A DNA stretch of 64,000 bases from Flavobacterium sp. CFS9 (lineage in GTDB: Bacteria > Bacteroidota > Bacteroidia > Flavobacteriales > Flavobacteriaceae), in assembly GCF_041154745.1 (NCBI RefSeq), contig NZ_AP031573.1, positions 2,294,001 through 2,358,000 of the forward strand, given 5' to 3'. This document shows positions 24,575 through 33,958 of the stretch, piece after piece. The notes below the pieces were generated by a model. The model saw only the letters and a program-made list of their open reading frames with translations. It did not search any database and was not told the origin of the DNA. The number at the start of each line of letters is the position of its first letter. Position 1 is the first letter of the stretch. Both the position numbers and the translations under genes were made by a program.

Positions 24575-25693
24575 TTAAACGTGTTTTAAATCAGCTACAA
24601 TAAGCTTTGCTGTTTTTTTACTGGCTCCGACACCTCCCAATTTTTGCTCTAAGATGTTATAATTCTTCAGTAATTTTTCACGATAATCAGATGTTAGTAA
24701 TTTTTGTAATTCTTCTTTAATTCGTTTCGTATTACATTCATTCTGAATTAATTCAGTAACCACTTCTTCATCCATGATTAAATTGACAAGTGAAATGTAT
24801 TTTAGCGTGATAATACGCTTGGCGATTTGATAGGAAATAGCACTTCCTTTGTAGCACACTACTTCAGGAACTTTAAAAAGAGCCGTTTCTAATGTAGCGG
24901 TTCCGGATGTTACCAAAGCTGCGGTTGAAGAACGCAACAAATCATACGTTTTGTTCGATACAAATTTGATATTTTTATTACTGATGAATTGCTGATAAAA
25001 CTCAAAATCCTGACTCGGAGCACCGGCAATTACAAATTCATAATCCTGAAAATCATCCACCACACTCAGCATCACACTCAGCATTTTTGTGATTTCCTGC
25101 TGACGGCTTCCAGGTAGAACCGCAATAATAGGTTTCTCTCCCAGTTGGTTTTCTTTTCTGAAGGTTGTTTCATCAAAAGAAGGCTGATTCTGAATAGCAT
25201 CAATTAAAGGATGCCCCACAAAATCTACAGGAAAATGATGTTTGTCTTCGTAAAAACCTTTTTCAAAAGGTAAAATCACAAACATCTTATCGATATCATG
25301 TTTGATTGCTTTGATACGATTCTCCTTCCAGGCCCAGATTTGTGGCGAAATATAATAATGCGTTTTATAATGTAGCGCTTTAGCCCATTTTGCAATACGC
25401 ATATTAAATCCTGGATAATCTATGAAAATCAAAACATCAGGTTGGAATGCTGTGATATCCTTTTTACAAATTTTAATATTGTTCAATATAGTTTTCAAAT
25501 TGAAAAGAACTTCAACAAAACCCATGAAAGCCAGTTCGCGGTAATGTTTTACCAGAGTTCCGCCGACTTTTTGCATTAAATCACCGCCCCAAAATCTAAT
25601 TTCCGCCTGAGGATCTTCCTCATACAAGGCTTTCATTAAATTAGAACCATGTAAATCTCCTGACGCTTCACCAGCTATTATGTAATACTTCAT
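24575..25693 (-). CDS. lpxB: Lipid-A-disaccharide synthase
   Basis: 372 residues, normal length. The N-terminal AGEASGDLHGSNL, the FIDYPGFNMRIAKWAK segment, AWKENRIK and the UDP-binding ALVTSGTATLETALF are typical of LpxB (GT19). It condenses UDP-2,3-diacylglucosamine with lipid X to form lipid A disaccharide at the cytoplasmic face of the inner membrane. Same-strand neighbours are surE upstream (through a small membrane protein) and an NlpC/P60 lipoprotein downstream. Confidence 0.96.
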   Translation of the reverse strand: MKYYIIAGEASGDLHGSNLMKALYEEDPQAEIRFWGGDLMQKVGGTLVKHYRELAFMGFVEVLFNLKTILNNIKICKKDITAFQPDVLIFIDYPGFNMRIAKWAKALHYKTHYYISPQIWAWKENRIKAIKHDIDKMFVILPFEKGFYEDKHHFPVDFVGHPLIDAIQNQPSFDETTFRKENQLGEKPIIAVLPGSRQQEITKMLSVMLSVVDDFQDYEFVIAGAPSQDFEFYQQFISNKNIKFVSNKTYDLLRSSTAALVTSGTATLETALFKVPEVVCYKGSAISYQIAKRIITLKYISLVNLIMDEEVVTELIQNECNTKRIKEELQKLLTSDYREKLLKNYNILEQKLGGVGASKKTAKLIVADLKHV

Positions 25694-25761
25694 ATTGATT
25701 TTTTTGAAAGTGTGTTTCCAACTTTAAACGCAAAATAATTTTTGCAGCACAAAGATAAGAT

Positions 25762-26034
25762 TTAAATAAACAAAGTTGAAATCGCCAGAACAATGACTGC
25801 TAAAACAACACCTCTGGCCATCAATTCCCGGTTCGTTTTTAGAAAAATACCGAAAACGGCCAGATTTAAAACGGTACCGATTGTAATTACTTTTCCAAGA
25901 TATCCTTGCTGTTTGAGGATTTGAATTCCGGTAAAGAAATCAAATTTGGTAAAAAACGAAACAAACAAAAAACTTCCGAGCAAAGCCGTGAAAATTCCAA
26001 TAAAAAAGCCTGTAATAATCTCTTTTTTATTCAT
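25762..26034 (-). CDS. Small membrane protein between surE and lpxB
   Basis: 90 residues with three hydrophobic stretches (about 7-27, 43-61, 70-88), separated by polar loops (KTNRELMARG). The start overlaps the surE stop by 8 bases, which implies translational coupling. I know no function for it. Confidence 0.75.
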   Translation of the reverse strand: MNKKEIITGFFIGIFTALLGSFLFVSFFTKFDFFTGIQILKQQGYLGKVITIGTVLNLAVFGIFLKTNRELMARGVVLAVIVLAISTLFI

Positions 26035-26806
26035 TTAATTTCCAGGTGTTAAGCTGCTGCATGGTGTGATGTGCGGTCAGATCAAACTGTACCGGAACAA
26101 TTGAAATGTATCCGTTTTCTAAAGCCCATTCATCAGTGTCTTCACCTTGATCTTCGTTTGTGAATTTTCCCGTAAGCCAGTAATAATCCTTGCCAAAAGG
26201 AGTCTGTCTTTTGTCAAACTTTTGAGAGTAGTAAGCCTTCGCCTGACGGCAGATTTTTATTCCTTTGATTTCTTCTTCTTTTAGCTTTGGGAAATTTACA
26301 TTTAAAACCACACCAGGAGGAAGTTTGTTTTCCAGAGTTTCCAGGGTAATTTTTTTAACGAATGATTTAATTTGTTCAAAATCGGCATTCCAGTCAAAAT
26401 CCAGTAAAGAAAATCCAATGGCCTGAATTCCTTCTATACCGGCTTCTACAGCAGCACTCATCGTACCGGAATAAATTACATTTATAGAAGAATTTGACCC
26501 GTGATTAATCCCTGAAACGCACAAGTCCGGTTTTCTTTTTAAAATCTCATTAACAGCCAGTTTGACACAATCTACAGGAGTTCCTGAGCAGCTGTATTCG
26601 GTTACAATGTCTTCTTCCTTAGAGATTTTGTCAAGAAACAAAGTATTATTTATGGTAATAGCATGACCCATGGCACTCTGAGGTTTGTCCGGTGCTACCA
26701 CTACGACTTCGCCAATAGTTTCCATTACACTGATTAAAGCTCTGATTCCGGGAGCTAAAATGCCATCATCATTCGTAACTAATATTAAAGGTTTCTCATT
26801 TTTCAT
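26027..26806 (-). CDS. surE: 5'/3'-nucleotidase SurE
   Basis: 259 residues. The metal site VTNDDGILAPGI at the N-terminus, AVVAPDKPQSAMG-like segment (here VVVAPDKPQSAMG), the GTPVDCVKLA loop and SGINHGSNSSINVIYSGT are SurE signatures. It dephosphorylates nucleoside monophosphates in the cytoplasm. First gene of the surE-lpxB operon; the MITE lies just upstream of its start, so it may have inserted into this promoter region. Confidence 0.96.
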   Translation of the reverse strand: MKNEKPLILVTNDDGILAPGIRALISVMETIGEVVVVAPDKPQSAMGHAITINNTLFLDKISKEEDIVTEYSCSGTPVDCVKLAVNEILKRKPDLCVSGINHGSNSSINVIYSGTMSAAVEAGIEGIQAIGFSLLDFDWNADFEQIKSFVKKITLETLENKLPPGVVLNVNFPKLKEEEIKGIKICRQAKAYYSQKFDKRQTPFGKDYYWLTGKFTNEDQGEDTDEWALENGYISIVPVQFDLTAHHTMQQLNTWKLNE

Positions 26807-26829
26807 ACTAAAATTGTAGTTTTATGTAA

Positions 26830-26990
26830 GAGCCTGTTTAAAATTTATTTTTTGAGATTTATTATCAAAGGATTTTCGAGCGAAACAAGGCAAATTTTTA
26901 TAGAATAGCAGTGCTACTGTATAAAAATTTAACGAAGTTGCAGCCGAAAATCATCATAAGAAAGCCAGTAAATAAATTTTAAACAGGCTC
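26830..26990. mobile_element. 161-bp MITE with 22-bp terminal inverted repeats and TAA target duplication
   Basis: The ends start GAGCCTGTTTAAAATTTATT and are perfect inverted repeats (26830-26850 with 26970-26990). TAA flanks both sides (26827-26829, 26991-26993), consistent with a 3-bp target duplication. The interior is itself a long imperfect palindrome (AAATTTTTATA / TATAAAAATTT near the centre), and there is no ORF. The ends resemble IS5-superfamily termini (IS1031-like), an inference from memory. It sits between divergent surE and the tail-specific protease gene. Confidence 0.8.
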
Positions 26991-27129
26991 TAAGGGTATT
27001 AAGCAAATGTAGTGACAGATTTCGGTAGAAAACGAACAAAAAGAGCAAAATTTGTCAACTAATTTCAAGAAGATTTTTGCGCGTCAAACATTTTTATACC
27101 TTTAACAAAAAATTATAGCGGGCTTGGCT

Positions 27130-27158
27130 TTGTTGGCACAGTTTTTACCGTAACTTAG
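27130..27158 (+). promoter_or_regulatory. Promoter of the tail-specific protease gene
   Basis: TTG (27130-27132), an 18-base spacer and TAACTTAG (27151-27158; one mismatch). The ATG follows 13 bases later. Confidence 0.45.
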
Positions 27159-27171
27159 ATTAAAAAATTTG

Positions 27172-29355
27172 ATGAATGCTATTATTAAGTTTATGAAAAG
27201 AAATTATAAAATACTTATAGCCGTATTATGCTTGTCATTGACGTTGTTTGCTTTTAAGATAAATGCAGACAAATCAGCGGATCCGGACCCGAATAGAGAT
27301 AAAACACTTTTAGAATTATTAGCATTTGTCATTGAAAAAGGACATTACAGTCCCGCAGAAATAAATGATGAATTCTCTAAGGGAATTTTTAAAGATTATA
27401 TCGAAGCATTAGATCCTTCCAAGAGATTCTTCCTGCAATCGGATATTGACGAATTCAAACAATATGAATTGCAATTGGACGATCAGTTTTTGAATAAGGA
27501 CTTAACGTTCTTCAATCTTACCTATACCAGATTGATGAAACGAATGGAAGAAAGCAAAAAACGTTATAAGACAATTTTAGCACAGCCTTTCAATTACGAT
27601 ATTGATGAGACTTTCAATGCGGATTACGACAAATTGCCGTATGCCAAAAATACAGCAGAGATCAATGAAAGATGGAGAAAACAAATTAAGTTATCTACAC
27701 TTTCTTCGCTTGTTACCAAACAAAAATTAGAAGAGGATAAAAAGAAAACAGATCCTAACTACAAGGAAAAAACTTTTGAAACTCTGGAAAAAGAAACGCG
27801 TGAAAGTTCATTAAAATCTTTAGACGACAATTTTAGTTTGATTAAAGATTTGAATAAAGAAGATTGGTTTTCAGTATATGTAAACTCAATCATGACTCGT
27901 TTTGATCCTCATACCAGCTATTTTGCGCCTGAAGATAAAGATCGTTTTGATGTTAATATTAGTGGGAAATTAGAAGGTATTGGTGCGAGATTGACCAAGA
28001 AAAATGATTTCACTCAAATTGATGAGTTAATTTCAGGAGGTCCTGCATGGAAAGGAAAACAACTTGAAGCAGGAGATTTAATTCTGAAAGTGGCACAAGG
28101 AAATGAAGAGCCAGTAGATGTTGTAGGCATGCGTTTGGACGATGTTGTGAAAAAAATCAAAGGGCACAAAGGAACAGAAGTTAAACTTACCGTTAAAAAA
28201 GTAGACGGTACCATCAAAATCATTTCAATCATCAGAGATGTAGTTGAAATTGAAGAAACCTATGCAAAATCCAGTATCGTAGAAAGAAACGGATTGAAAT
28301 ACGGAGTAATTTACCTGCCTAAATTTTATATCGATTTTGAGAACAAAGACGGTCGTGATGCCGGAAAAGATATTGCTCTTGAAGTAGAAAGACTTAAAAA
28401 AGAAGATATAAACGGTATCGTACTTGATGTGCGTGACGATGGAGGAGGATCTTTATCGACTGTTGTTGATATTGCCGGTTTATTTATCGAAGAAGGACCA
28501 ATTGTTCAGGTGAAATCTGCAGGAAAAAAGAAAGAAGTACTGTACGATAAAGATAAAAAAGTAGAGTGGGACGGACCATTAGTAATTATGGTAAACAGTT
28601 TTTCTGCTTCGGCTTCAGAGATTTTGGCAGCAGCCATTCAGGATTACAAACGTGGTGTTATCATTGGCAGTAAACAAACCTACGGAAAAGGAACAGTTCA
28701 GAATGTTCTGGATCTGAATCAATTTGTTCGTAATGCAAATTATGGAGATTTAGGTGCCTTGAAGATTACAGGACAAAAGTTCTACAGAATTAACGGAGGT
28801 TCTACTCAGTTAGAAGGAGTTCATAGTGATGTGGTAATGCCGGATCGTTATGCTTACTTAAAGATGGGAGAACGCGATATCGACAATGCTATGCCTTGGG
28901 ACAAAATAGATCCGGCTGATTATAGCACATGGCATTCGAATACAAATTTTACCAAAGCAATTGAAAGCAGTAAAAACAGAATTGCTCAAAATGCACAGTT
29001 TAAATTGATCGAAGACAATGCTAAATGGATCGATGTTAAGAACAAGGAGAATACTTATAGTTTAAACATCAAAAATTTCAAAGCAACTCAGGAACAAGTA
29101 GAAACCGAAGGTAAAAAATACAAACCAATTTCAGATTACAAAAATAATTTGGTTTTCAAATCATTGCCTTATGAAGAGCTTGAAATGAAGAGTGATGCTA
29201 CGTTAAAAGAAAAAAGAGAGGCTTGGCATCAGGCATTATCTAAAGATGTTTATGTAGAAGAAGCATTAAATGTTTTGGATGATTTACAAGTAAAAGGTGT
29301 GGTAAGAAGCAGTGCTACCACTAAAATTAAAAGAGATAAATTAGTAAAGTCTTAA
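27172..29355 (+). CDS. Carboxy-terminal processing protease (Tsp/Prc type, S41)
   Basis: 727 residues from ATG 27172; an ATG at 27193 (MKRNYKILIA) would also give a good signal anchor. Order: signal/TM (to ~30), Tsp N-terminal domain, PDZ domain (~255-350), S41 protease domain with FSASASEI (Ser480), QDY (Asp491) and TYGKG (Lys506), matching the Ser/Asp/Lys of E. coli Prc, and a C-terminal DUF3340-like region. It degrades periplasmic proteins from their C-termini. It is a single-gene unit ending in a strong terminator. Confidence 0.93.
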   Translation: MNAIIKFMKRNYKILIAVLCLSLTLFAFKINADKSADPDPNRDKTLLELLAFVIEKGHYSPAEINDEFSKGIFKDYIEALDPSKRFFLQSDIDEFKQYELQLDDQFLNKDLTFFNLTYTRLMKRMEESKKRYKTILAQPFNYDIDETFNADYDKLPYAKNTAEINERWRKQIKLSTLSSLVTKQKLEEDKKKTDPNYKEKTFETLEKETRESSLKSLDDNFSLIKDLNKEDWFSVYVNSIMTRFDPHTSYFAPEDKDRFDVNISGKLEGIGARLTKKNDFTQIDELISGGPAWKGKQLEAGDLILKVAQGNEEPVDVVGMRLDDVVKKIKGHKGTEVKLTVKKVDGTIKIISIIRDVVEIEETYAKSSIVERNGLKYGVIYLPKFYIDFENKDGRDAGKDIALEVERLKKEDINGIVLDVRDDGGGSLSTVVDIAGLFIEEGPIVQVKSAGKKKEVLYDKDKKVEWDGPLVIMVNSFSASASEILAAAIQDYKRGVIIGSKQTYGKGTVQNVLDLNQFVRNANYGDLGALKITGQKFYRINGGSTQLEGVHSDVVMPDRYAYLKMGERDIDNAMPWDKIDPADYSTWHSNTNFTKAIESSKNRIAQNAQFKLIEDNAKWIDVKNKENTYSLNIKNFKATQEQVETEGKKYKPISDYKNNLVFKSLPYEELEMKSDATLKEKREAWHQALSKDVYVEEALNVLDDLQVKGVVRSSATTKIKRDKLVKS

Positions 29356-29381
29356 TGCTGTAAAAGGATTAATTTGTTAGG

Positions 29382-29417
29382 AAAACGCTCCAAAATGTAT
29401 TTTTTGGAGCGTTTTTT
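29382..29417 (+). terminator. Terminator after the tail-specific protease gene
   Basis: A 14-bp stem (29382-29395 with 29402-29415, core CGCTCC/GGAGCG), 6-nt loop, T-run. Confidence 0.92.
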
Positions 29418-29476
29418 TGTAGATTTAACGGTACTCTCTACAGATGTTGGAAACCAGAAAAAAAATAACTGAAAAA

Positions 29477-30262
29477 ATGAAAAAATATATCCTTTTGAGT
29501 TTACTGGGATTTGTGTTATTGTCTTGTAAAAAAGAAAATGACAAAAGTGTAGAATTGCCAGAACAGGAAAAACAGACTCCGTTTGTTTCGAATCAAAGCA
29601 GTTCCGATTCAGTATTTACAGCAGCATATTTGCCGACTTCTACGACCAGACAAATTGTAAAGCATAACTATTACACATTGTCTTACAATGAAAAATTCGA
29701 ACAGGCAGAATGGGTTGCTTATGAACTAAAGAAAGAATATTTGAAAAATGCCGATTATAAACGCCCTTATTTTATTGAAGATCCAAAAGTAACGACAGGT
29801 TCTGCGGACTGGAGGAATTATAAAAAGTCGGGTTATGATAAGGGGCATCTTTGCCCTGCAGGAGATATGGAGTTTAACGAGAGCGCGTACAACGATACTT
29901 TTTACACTTCCAATATTTCACCACAGGATCATGATTTCAACAGCGGAATTTGGAACAGATTGGAACAGAAAACACGTTATTGGGCCGAAAAGTATCATGA
30001 CATTTATGTAGTGACAGGAGGAATTCTAAAAGATTCGGATAAAAAAATAGGAACAGAAAAAGTTGCTGTTCCTAAATATTTTTATAAAATTATTTTAGTC
30101 AAAACCGGAAAAGAACATAAAGCCATTGCTTTTTTAGTTCCGAATAAGGATAGCGATAAGTCGCTTTATGATTTTGTAGTTCCCATTGAAACTTTGGAAA
30201 AAATGACCGGAATTGATTTCTTTCCAAATTTGAAAAATTTAAAAAGTAGTCAAAGCTTTTAA
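29477..30262 (+). CDS. DNA/RNA non-specific endonuclease (NucA type), lipoprotein
   Basis: 261 residues from ATG 29477; the upstream in-frame ATG gives a hydrophilic extension before the signal and is rejected. Lipobox LLSC (Cys15). The beta-beta-alpha-metal nuclease motif is DKGHLCPAGD, with NISPQDHDFNSGIWNRLE supplying the Mg-binding Asn and Glu. It is expected to degrade extracellular DNA and RNA from the cell surface or periplasm. Its 3' end overlaps the 3' end of rpe on the other strand by 24 bases. Confidence 0.9.
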   Translation: MKKYILLSLLGFVLLSCKKENDKSVELPEQEKQTPFVSNQSSSDSVFTAAYLPTSTTRQIVKHNYYTLSYNEKFEQAEWVAYELKKEYLKNADYKRPYFIEDPKVTTGSADWRNYKKSGYDKGHLCPAGDMEFNESAYNDTFYTSNISPQDHDFNSGIWNRLEQKTRYWAEKYHDIYVVTGGILKDSDKKIGTEKVAVPKYFYKIILVKTGKEHKAIAFLVPNKDSDKSLYDFVVPIETLEKMTGIDFFPNLKNLKSSQSF

Positions 30263-30901
30263 TTCAGCAATAGTCTGAGTTGGGTTTTCAGCTTTAAATA
30301 CAAAGCTTCCGGCAACCAGAACATCAGCACCGGCTTCTACTAATTGTTTGGCATTTTTGCTGGTCACACCACCGTCAATTTCAATAATTGTCGAAGCATT
30401 TTTACGGGTAATTAAGGCTTTTAGTTTTTCTACTTTAGCATAAGTGTTTTCGATGAACGACTGACCTCCAAAGCCAGGATTTACGCTCATAATACATACT
30501 AAATCAATATCGTTGATTACATCCTCTAATAAATCAATATTAGTATGCGGATTAATTGCAACTCCTGCTTTCATTCCTTCAGCTTTGATGGCTTGCAGCG
30601 TTCTGTGTAAGTGTGTACAGGCTTCGTAATGTACGCTTAAGATATTGGCACCTAAATCGGCAAAAGTTTTAATGTAACGGTCCGGATCAACAATCATCAG
30701 GTGTACGTCTATCGTTTTTTTAGCATGTCTTGAAATAGCTTCTAAAACCGGCATTCCGAAAGAAATATTCGGAACAAAAACTCCGTCCATAATATCAATA
30801 TGAAACCAGTCGGCCTGACTGTTGTTGATCATTTCGATATCGTGTTGCAAATTTGCAAAATCAGCTGCCAGAACAGAAGGAGCAATAAGTGTATTCTTCA
30901 T
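30239..30901 (-). CDS. rpe: Ribulose-phosphate 3-epimerase
   Basis: 220 residues, full length. TIM-barrel motifs: PSVLAADFANL, WFHIDIMDGVFVPNISFG, VDVHLM-like (here IDVHLMI), MSVNPGFGGQSFI and EIDGGVTSKN. It interconverts ribulose-5-phosphate and xylulose-5-phosphate in the pentose phosphate pathway. Its 5' leader is C/A-rich and lacks a Shine-Dalgarno sequence. Confidence 0.96.
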   Translation of the reverse strand: MKNTLIAPSVLAADFANLQHDIEMINNSQADWFHIDIMDGVFVPNISFGMPVLEAISRHAKKTIDVHLMIVDPDRYIKTFADLGANILSVHYEACTHLHRTLQAIKAEGMKAGVAINPHTNIDLLEDVINDIDLVCIMSVNPGFGGQSFIENTYAKVEKLKALITRKNASTIIEIDGGVTSKNAKQLVEAGADVLVAGSFVFKAENPTQTIAELKALTTF

Positions 30902-30933
30902 TGTGTAGTTGTGTGTTGTGTTGTTTTTTTTTG

Positions 30934-30941
30934 CAAAGTTA
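30934..30941 (-). promoter_or_regulatory. -7 element of rpe
   Basis: TAACTTTG on the minus strand (30941-30934), a perfect TAnnTTTG. The predicted leader of about 28 nt is almost entirely A, C and T. Confidence 0.5.
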
Positions 30942-30950
30942 ATTTTTTTA

Positions 30951-31030
30951 ATCGCAAAGCTCGCAAAGATTTATGCAAAGTTTTATGTTTTGAGCGGAGT
31001 AATAAATTCAGAGAGCTTTGTGTTTTTAAA
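30951..31030. repeat. Degenerate CGCAAAG-type repeat
   Basis: CGCAAAGCTCGCAAAGATTTATGCAAAG words from 30953, then GAGAGCTTTGTG. This fills much of the 335-base gene-free gap between rpe and rpoD; the rest of the gap holds the two hairpins listed next. Confidence 0.5.
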
Positions 31031-31075
31031 AAGTCTGATCTTTTAAAAACGTTGCGGTAAAAAAAATAAAATAAA

Positions 31076-31100
31076 AAACTCCGGTAATCAGCCGGAGTTT
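31076..31100 (-). terminator. Terminator of the primary sigma factor gene
   Basis: A 9-bp stem (31076-31084 with 31092-31100, AAACTCCGG side) followed on the minus strand by a T-rich tract. Confidence 0.8.
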
Positions 31101-31176
31101 CAATCATCAATCAAAAAACGAACAGTCAATCAAACTGTTGTTTGCTTTGTCGTCCAATATAGGCAGTTTTGAAATA

Positions 31177-31214
31177 AATTCCAAATTCCGGTAAAATAAT
31201 CGGAATTTGGAATT
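31177..31214 (-). other. Second hairpin in the 3' region of the sigma factor gene
   Basis: A perfect 14-bp inverted repeat (AATTCCAAATTCCG at 31177-31190, complement at 31201-31214, 10-nt loop), 22 bases after the stop codon. There is no T-run, so it looks more like an mRNA 3'-end stabiliser than a terminator. Confidence 0.6.
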
Positions 31215-31236
31215 ACCATATTTGGAACTTTGGAAT

Positions 31237-32100
31237 TTATCCAAGATAAGTTTTAAGAATTTTACTTCTTGAAGTATGTTTTAATCTACGGATTGCTTTT
31301 TCTTTAATCTGACGAACACGCTCACGAGTCAGGTCGAAAGTTTCTCCAATTTCTTCTAAAGTCATTGGGTGCTGATCGCCAAGACCAAAATACAAACGAA
31401 CAACATCAGCTTCTCTTGGAGTTAATGTTTCTAATGAACGCTCGATCTCAGTACGTAATGATTCGTGAATTAATTCTCTGTCCGGGTTTGGAGATTCTCC
31501 TGAACGTAAAACGTCATAAAGGTTAGAATCTTCACCTTCAACAAGAGGTGCATCCATTGATAGGTGACGTCCGGAGTTTTTCATAGACTCTTTTACGTCA
31601 TTTACAGTCATGTCAAGTTCTTTTGCAATTTCTTCAGCAGAAGGCGGACGCTCGTTAGATTGCTCTAATAAAGCATACATTTTGTTGATTTTATTGATAG
31701 AACCGATTTTGTTTAATGGTAAACGAACAATACGAGATTGTTCTGCCAAGGCCTGCAGGATCGATTGACGAATCCACCATACAGCATAAGAGATGAATTT
31801 GAAACCACGAGTTTCATCAAAACGTTGAGCGGCTTTAATTAAACCTAAGTTTCCTTCATTAATTAAGTCAGGAAGAGTTAATCCTTGATTTTGATATTGT
31901 TTAGCAACCGATACAACGAAACGTAGGTTAGCTTTTGTTAGTTTTTCTAATGCTCTTTGATCACCGGCTTTTATTCTTTGTGCTAATTCTACCTCTTCAT
32001 CGGCGGTAATTAGGTCAACTTTTCCAATTTCTTGTAGGTATTTGTCTAATGATGCAGTTTCACGATTGGTTACCTGCTTGGTGATTTTAAGTTGTCTCAT
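31237..32100 (-). CDS. rpoD: Primary RNA polymerase sigma factor (RpoD/SigA)
   Basis: 287 residues, the short form usual in Bacteroidota without region 1.1. Region 1.2 ([16 protein letters not shown]), region 2 with [15 protein letters not shown] and [19 protein letters not shown], region 3, and region 4 with [15 protein letters not shown] and the helix-turn-helix [23 protein letters not shown] are complete. It directs transcription from the TTG/TAnnTTTG promoters seen across this window. Unusually for this window it has a clear Shine-Dalgarno sequence. Confidence 0.97.
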   Translation of the reverse strand: MRQLKITKQVTNRETASLDKYLQEIGKVDLITADEEVELAQRIKAGDQRALEKLTKANLRFVVSVAKQYQNQGLTLPDLINEGNLGLIKAAQRFDETRGFKFISYAVWWIRQSILQALAEQSRIVRLPLNKIGSINKINKMYALLEQSNERPPSAEEIAKELDMTVNDVKESMKNSGRHLSMDAPLVEGEDSNLYDVLRSGESPNPDRELIHESLRTEIERSLETLTPREADVVRLYFGLGDQHPMTLEEIGETFDLTRERVRQIKEKAIRRLKHTSRSKILKTYLG

Positions 32101-32109
32101 GTTTTTTGT

Positions 32110-32115
32110 CTCCTC
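32110..32115 (-). promoter_or_regulatory. Shine-Dalgarno-like GAGGAG of rpoD
   Basis: GAGGAG on the minus strand, 9 bases before the ATG at 32100. Most genes here lack such a site. Confidence 0.6.
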
Positions 32116-32221
32116 AATTTTTAAGTGTACAAATGGTTATACGTAATGAGTTCAAAAAAAGTTACAATTAATTTAAATTATTTTTACAAATTAATGGTTT
32201 GGCTGTTTTTTATCCATTCCT

Positions 32222-33958
32222 CTAATTAGAAAGTGTGTCTTTAACTTCTATTGTTTCTTTTATAAAAACGGGTTTTCCCGAAGCAGAAAATCCTTCCAGT
32301 GTGATTTCAAACTTCCCGGAAACATCTGAGGTGTAGAATTGTATTTTCGAATTTGCATCACTTAAATCTACTTTAGGAACCCAAAGTAGCTGATGTCTGT
32401 AATCAGGAATTCTCTCGTTTTTAGTGCCGTTATAATCAGGTTTGAAATATTCTTTTTTAGACTGTGGTCTTAGAAGTTCGGGTCTGACAATAAAACTGCC
32501 CTTTAGTTTGGTTTCGTAATCACCATTTTTAGTTGTAAAGAAGACTACACCATTAAAAGATTTTGCGCCATAGTTGTAAATTCCTTTTACAACATTGATT
32601 TTATGAATGTTTTTTGGGTTATAATGGAATAGTTCGTTTAAGTCTTCTATAATCAATCCGTCTACAATTATTAAAGTGGGTAAGGCAGATTCGTAATTAG
32701 GATCGTAGTCGTAAACATGAATAGCATAGTTGTTTTTGTCTTTTGAAAAATAGACACCTTTCACCACTTCGGTTATCGTTTCTTCCATAGTAGGAAATCG
32801 TGTAAAAGCATCCAGTTTAAACTCTTTTGATAAATTGTTGTAAAAAGGAATGGTATCATTTGAGGCTAATATGCTGTCTTTTTTAAGATTGTAATAAGCG
32901 TTTTCTATTTGAGTGGAAATTAATCTTTCTGAAATATTCTGCTTAAAGTCTGAATTGAATTGGAATTCCGGAAAGCTTAAATTTGAAAAATCGATGTTTT
33001 TTGGTTTGTCCATTTCAATCGTGTAATCTTGTTTGTTGTCTTCGAGAATCTGAACAATTACATTGGAGTTTGAATTAGGCTTTTCCAGATTAAAAACAAA
33101 ATTTCCTTCATTATCTGTTTTGGCAAGTTTCAAAGTATAGTTTTTACCAACGATAGAAAGAGCTACTTTTTTATTTTTTATATCAGCATGTGTTGATCGT
33201 ATCTTTCCGGAAATGAGTTCACCACGTAATTCAGGCAATAGGAAATTAGAGTTTTTTATTTCTGTTTGAGTATTTTTATAAGTATTGCCTGCAATGAGTT
33301 CTTCGAAATTGATTTTCTTTTGAGTTATAAAACCATCAGCTTTTCTCACCGAAAGCACATAATTCCCTTTTCTAAACTCATCAGAATTAGTATTGATTTG
33401 CAATTCTGCCAGATCTCTGTTCTTGTAGATTTTACTTTTTAAATTAAAAAAGATGTCTTTGTTCGTTATCGTTTCTGTTGAAGTTACTTCTTTTTGAGAA
33501 ACGGTATTTACAGGTTTGTCTTTGTAAGGGTTTAAGATGTAAATGTCAAGAGTACAGTATTCTGAGGCCTCTTTATTTAGCATCCAGTTGGTGTATCCAA
33601 TTATTTTATAGTTTCCGGTTTCCAGAGTTGTGGGAATGAAAAAGTCGCTGTTGGCGGTTCCGTTTTCCAGAAACAATTTATGGGTAAGGACTGTTGTTTT
33701 GCTTCTGTCGATGAGTTGCAAGTAAGCTATTTTGCTGTATTTTGCTGTTTCGTTTGTTGATTTATTGACACAGAAAATTTTGTAAAATAAAGATTCCCCG
33801 GTTATATAGGAATTAGCATTTGTACTGATGTAAATGGATTCATTAAGGGTTTGGTCTATTGCATTCAGTTCAGTTATGGCATTGTTTTTCTGAGCAAACA
33901 ATATTTGCTGAAAACACATTGCTAAAGTGATGATTATTATCTGTTTTAGTCTATCCAA
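32222..33958 (-). CDS. Exported protein with MG2/CarboxypepD-like domains and a barrel-less TonB plug domain
   Basis: About 578 residues from TTG 33958, which yields a standard signal peptide (MDRLKQ...QQILFA-QKN) and a 13-base overlap with the upstream stop; an ATG at 34003 (593 residues) is the alternative. N-terminal beta-sandwich of alpha-2-macroglobulin MG2 type (SIYISTNANSYITGESLFYK, ~30-120), then a carboxypeptidase-regulatory-like beta domain (KVALSIVGKNYTLKL...DNEGNFVFNL), then a segment like a TonB-receptor plug (TLIIVDGLIIEDLNELF...YGAKSFNGVVFFTTKNG). No barrel follows. Last gene of a four-gene operon with a TonB receptor and a DUF4249 lipoprotein. Function unknown. Confidence 0.82.
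   Translation of the reverse strand: MDRLKQIIIITLAMCFQQILFAQKNNAITELNAIDQTLNESIYISTNANSYITGESLFYKIFCVNKSTNETAKYSKIAYLQLIDRSKTTVLTHKLFLENGTANSDFFIPTTLETGNYKIIGYTNWMLNKEASEYCTLDIYILNPYKDKPVNTVSQKEVTSTETITNKDIFFNLKSKIYKNRDLAELQINTNSDEFRKGNYVLSVRKADGFITQKKINFEELIAGNTYKNTQTEIKNSNFLLPELRGELISGKIRSTHADIKNKKVALSIVGKNYTLKLAKTDNEGNFVFNLEKPNSNSNVIVQILEDNKQDYTIEMDKPKNIDFSNLSFPEFQFNSDFKQNISERLISTQIENAYYNLKKDSILASNDTIPFYNNLSKEFKLDAFTRFPTMEETITEVVKGVYFSKDKNNYAIHVYDYDPNYESALPTLIIVDGLIIEDLNELFHYNPKNIHKINVVKGIYNYGAKSFNGVVFFTTKNGDYETKLKGSFIVRPELLRPQSKKEYFKPDYNGTKNERIPDYRHQLLWVPKVDLSDANSKIQFYTSDVSGKFEITLEGFSASGKPVFIKETIEVKDTLSN

Noticed and set aside
26830..26990. A riboswitch or terminator upstream of surE
   Set aside because: Perfect inverted ends with a TAA duplication on both flanks fit a transposed element better, and there is no T-run.
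31177..31214. The 14-bp hairpin taken as the main rpoD terminator
   Set aside because: It has no T-run; the hairpin at 31076-31100 further downstream has one and is the better terminator.
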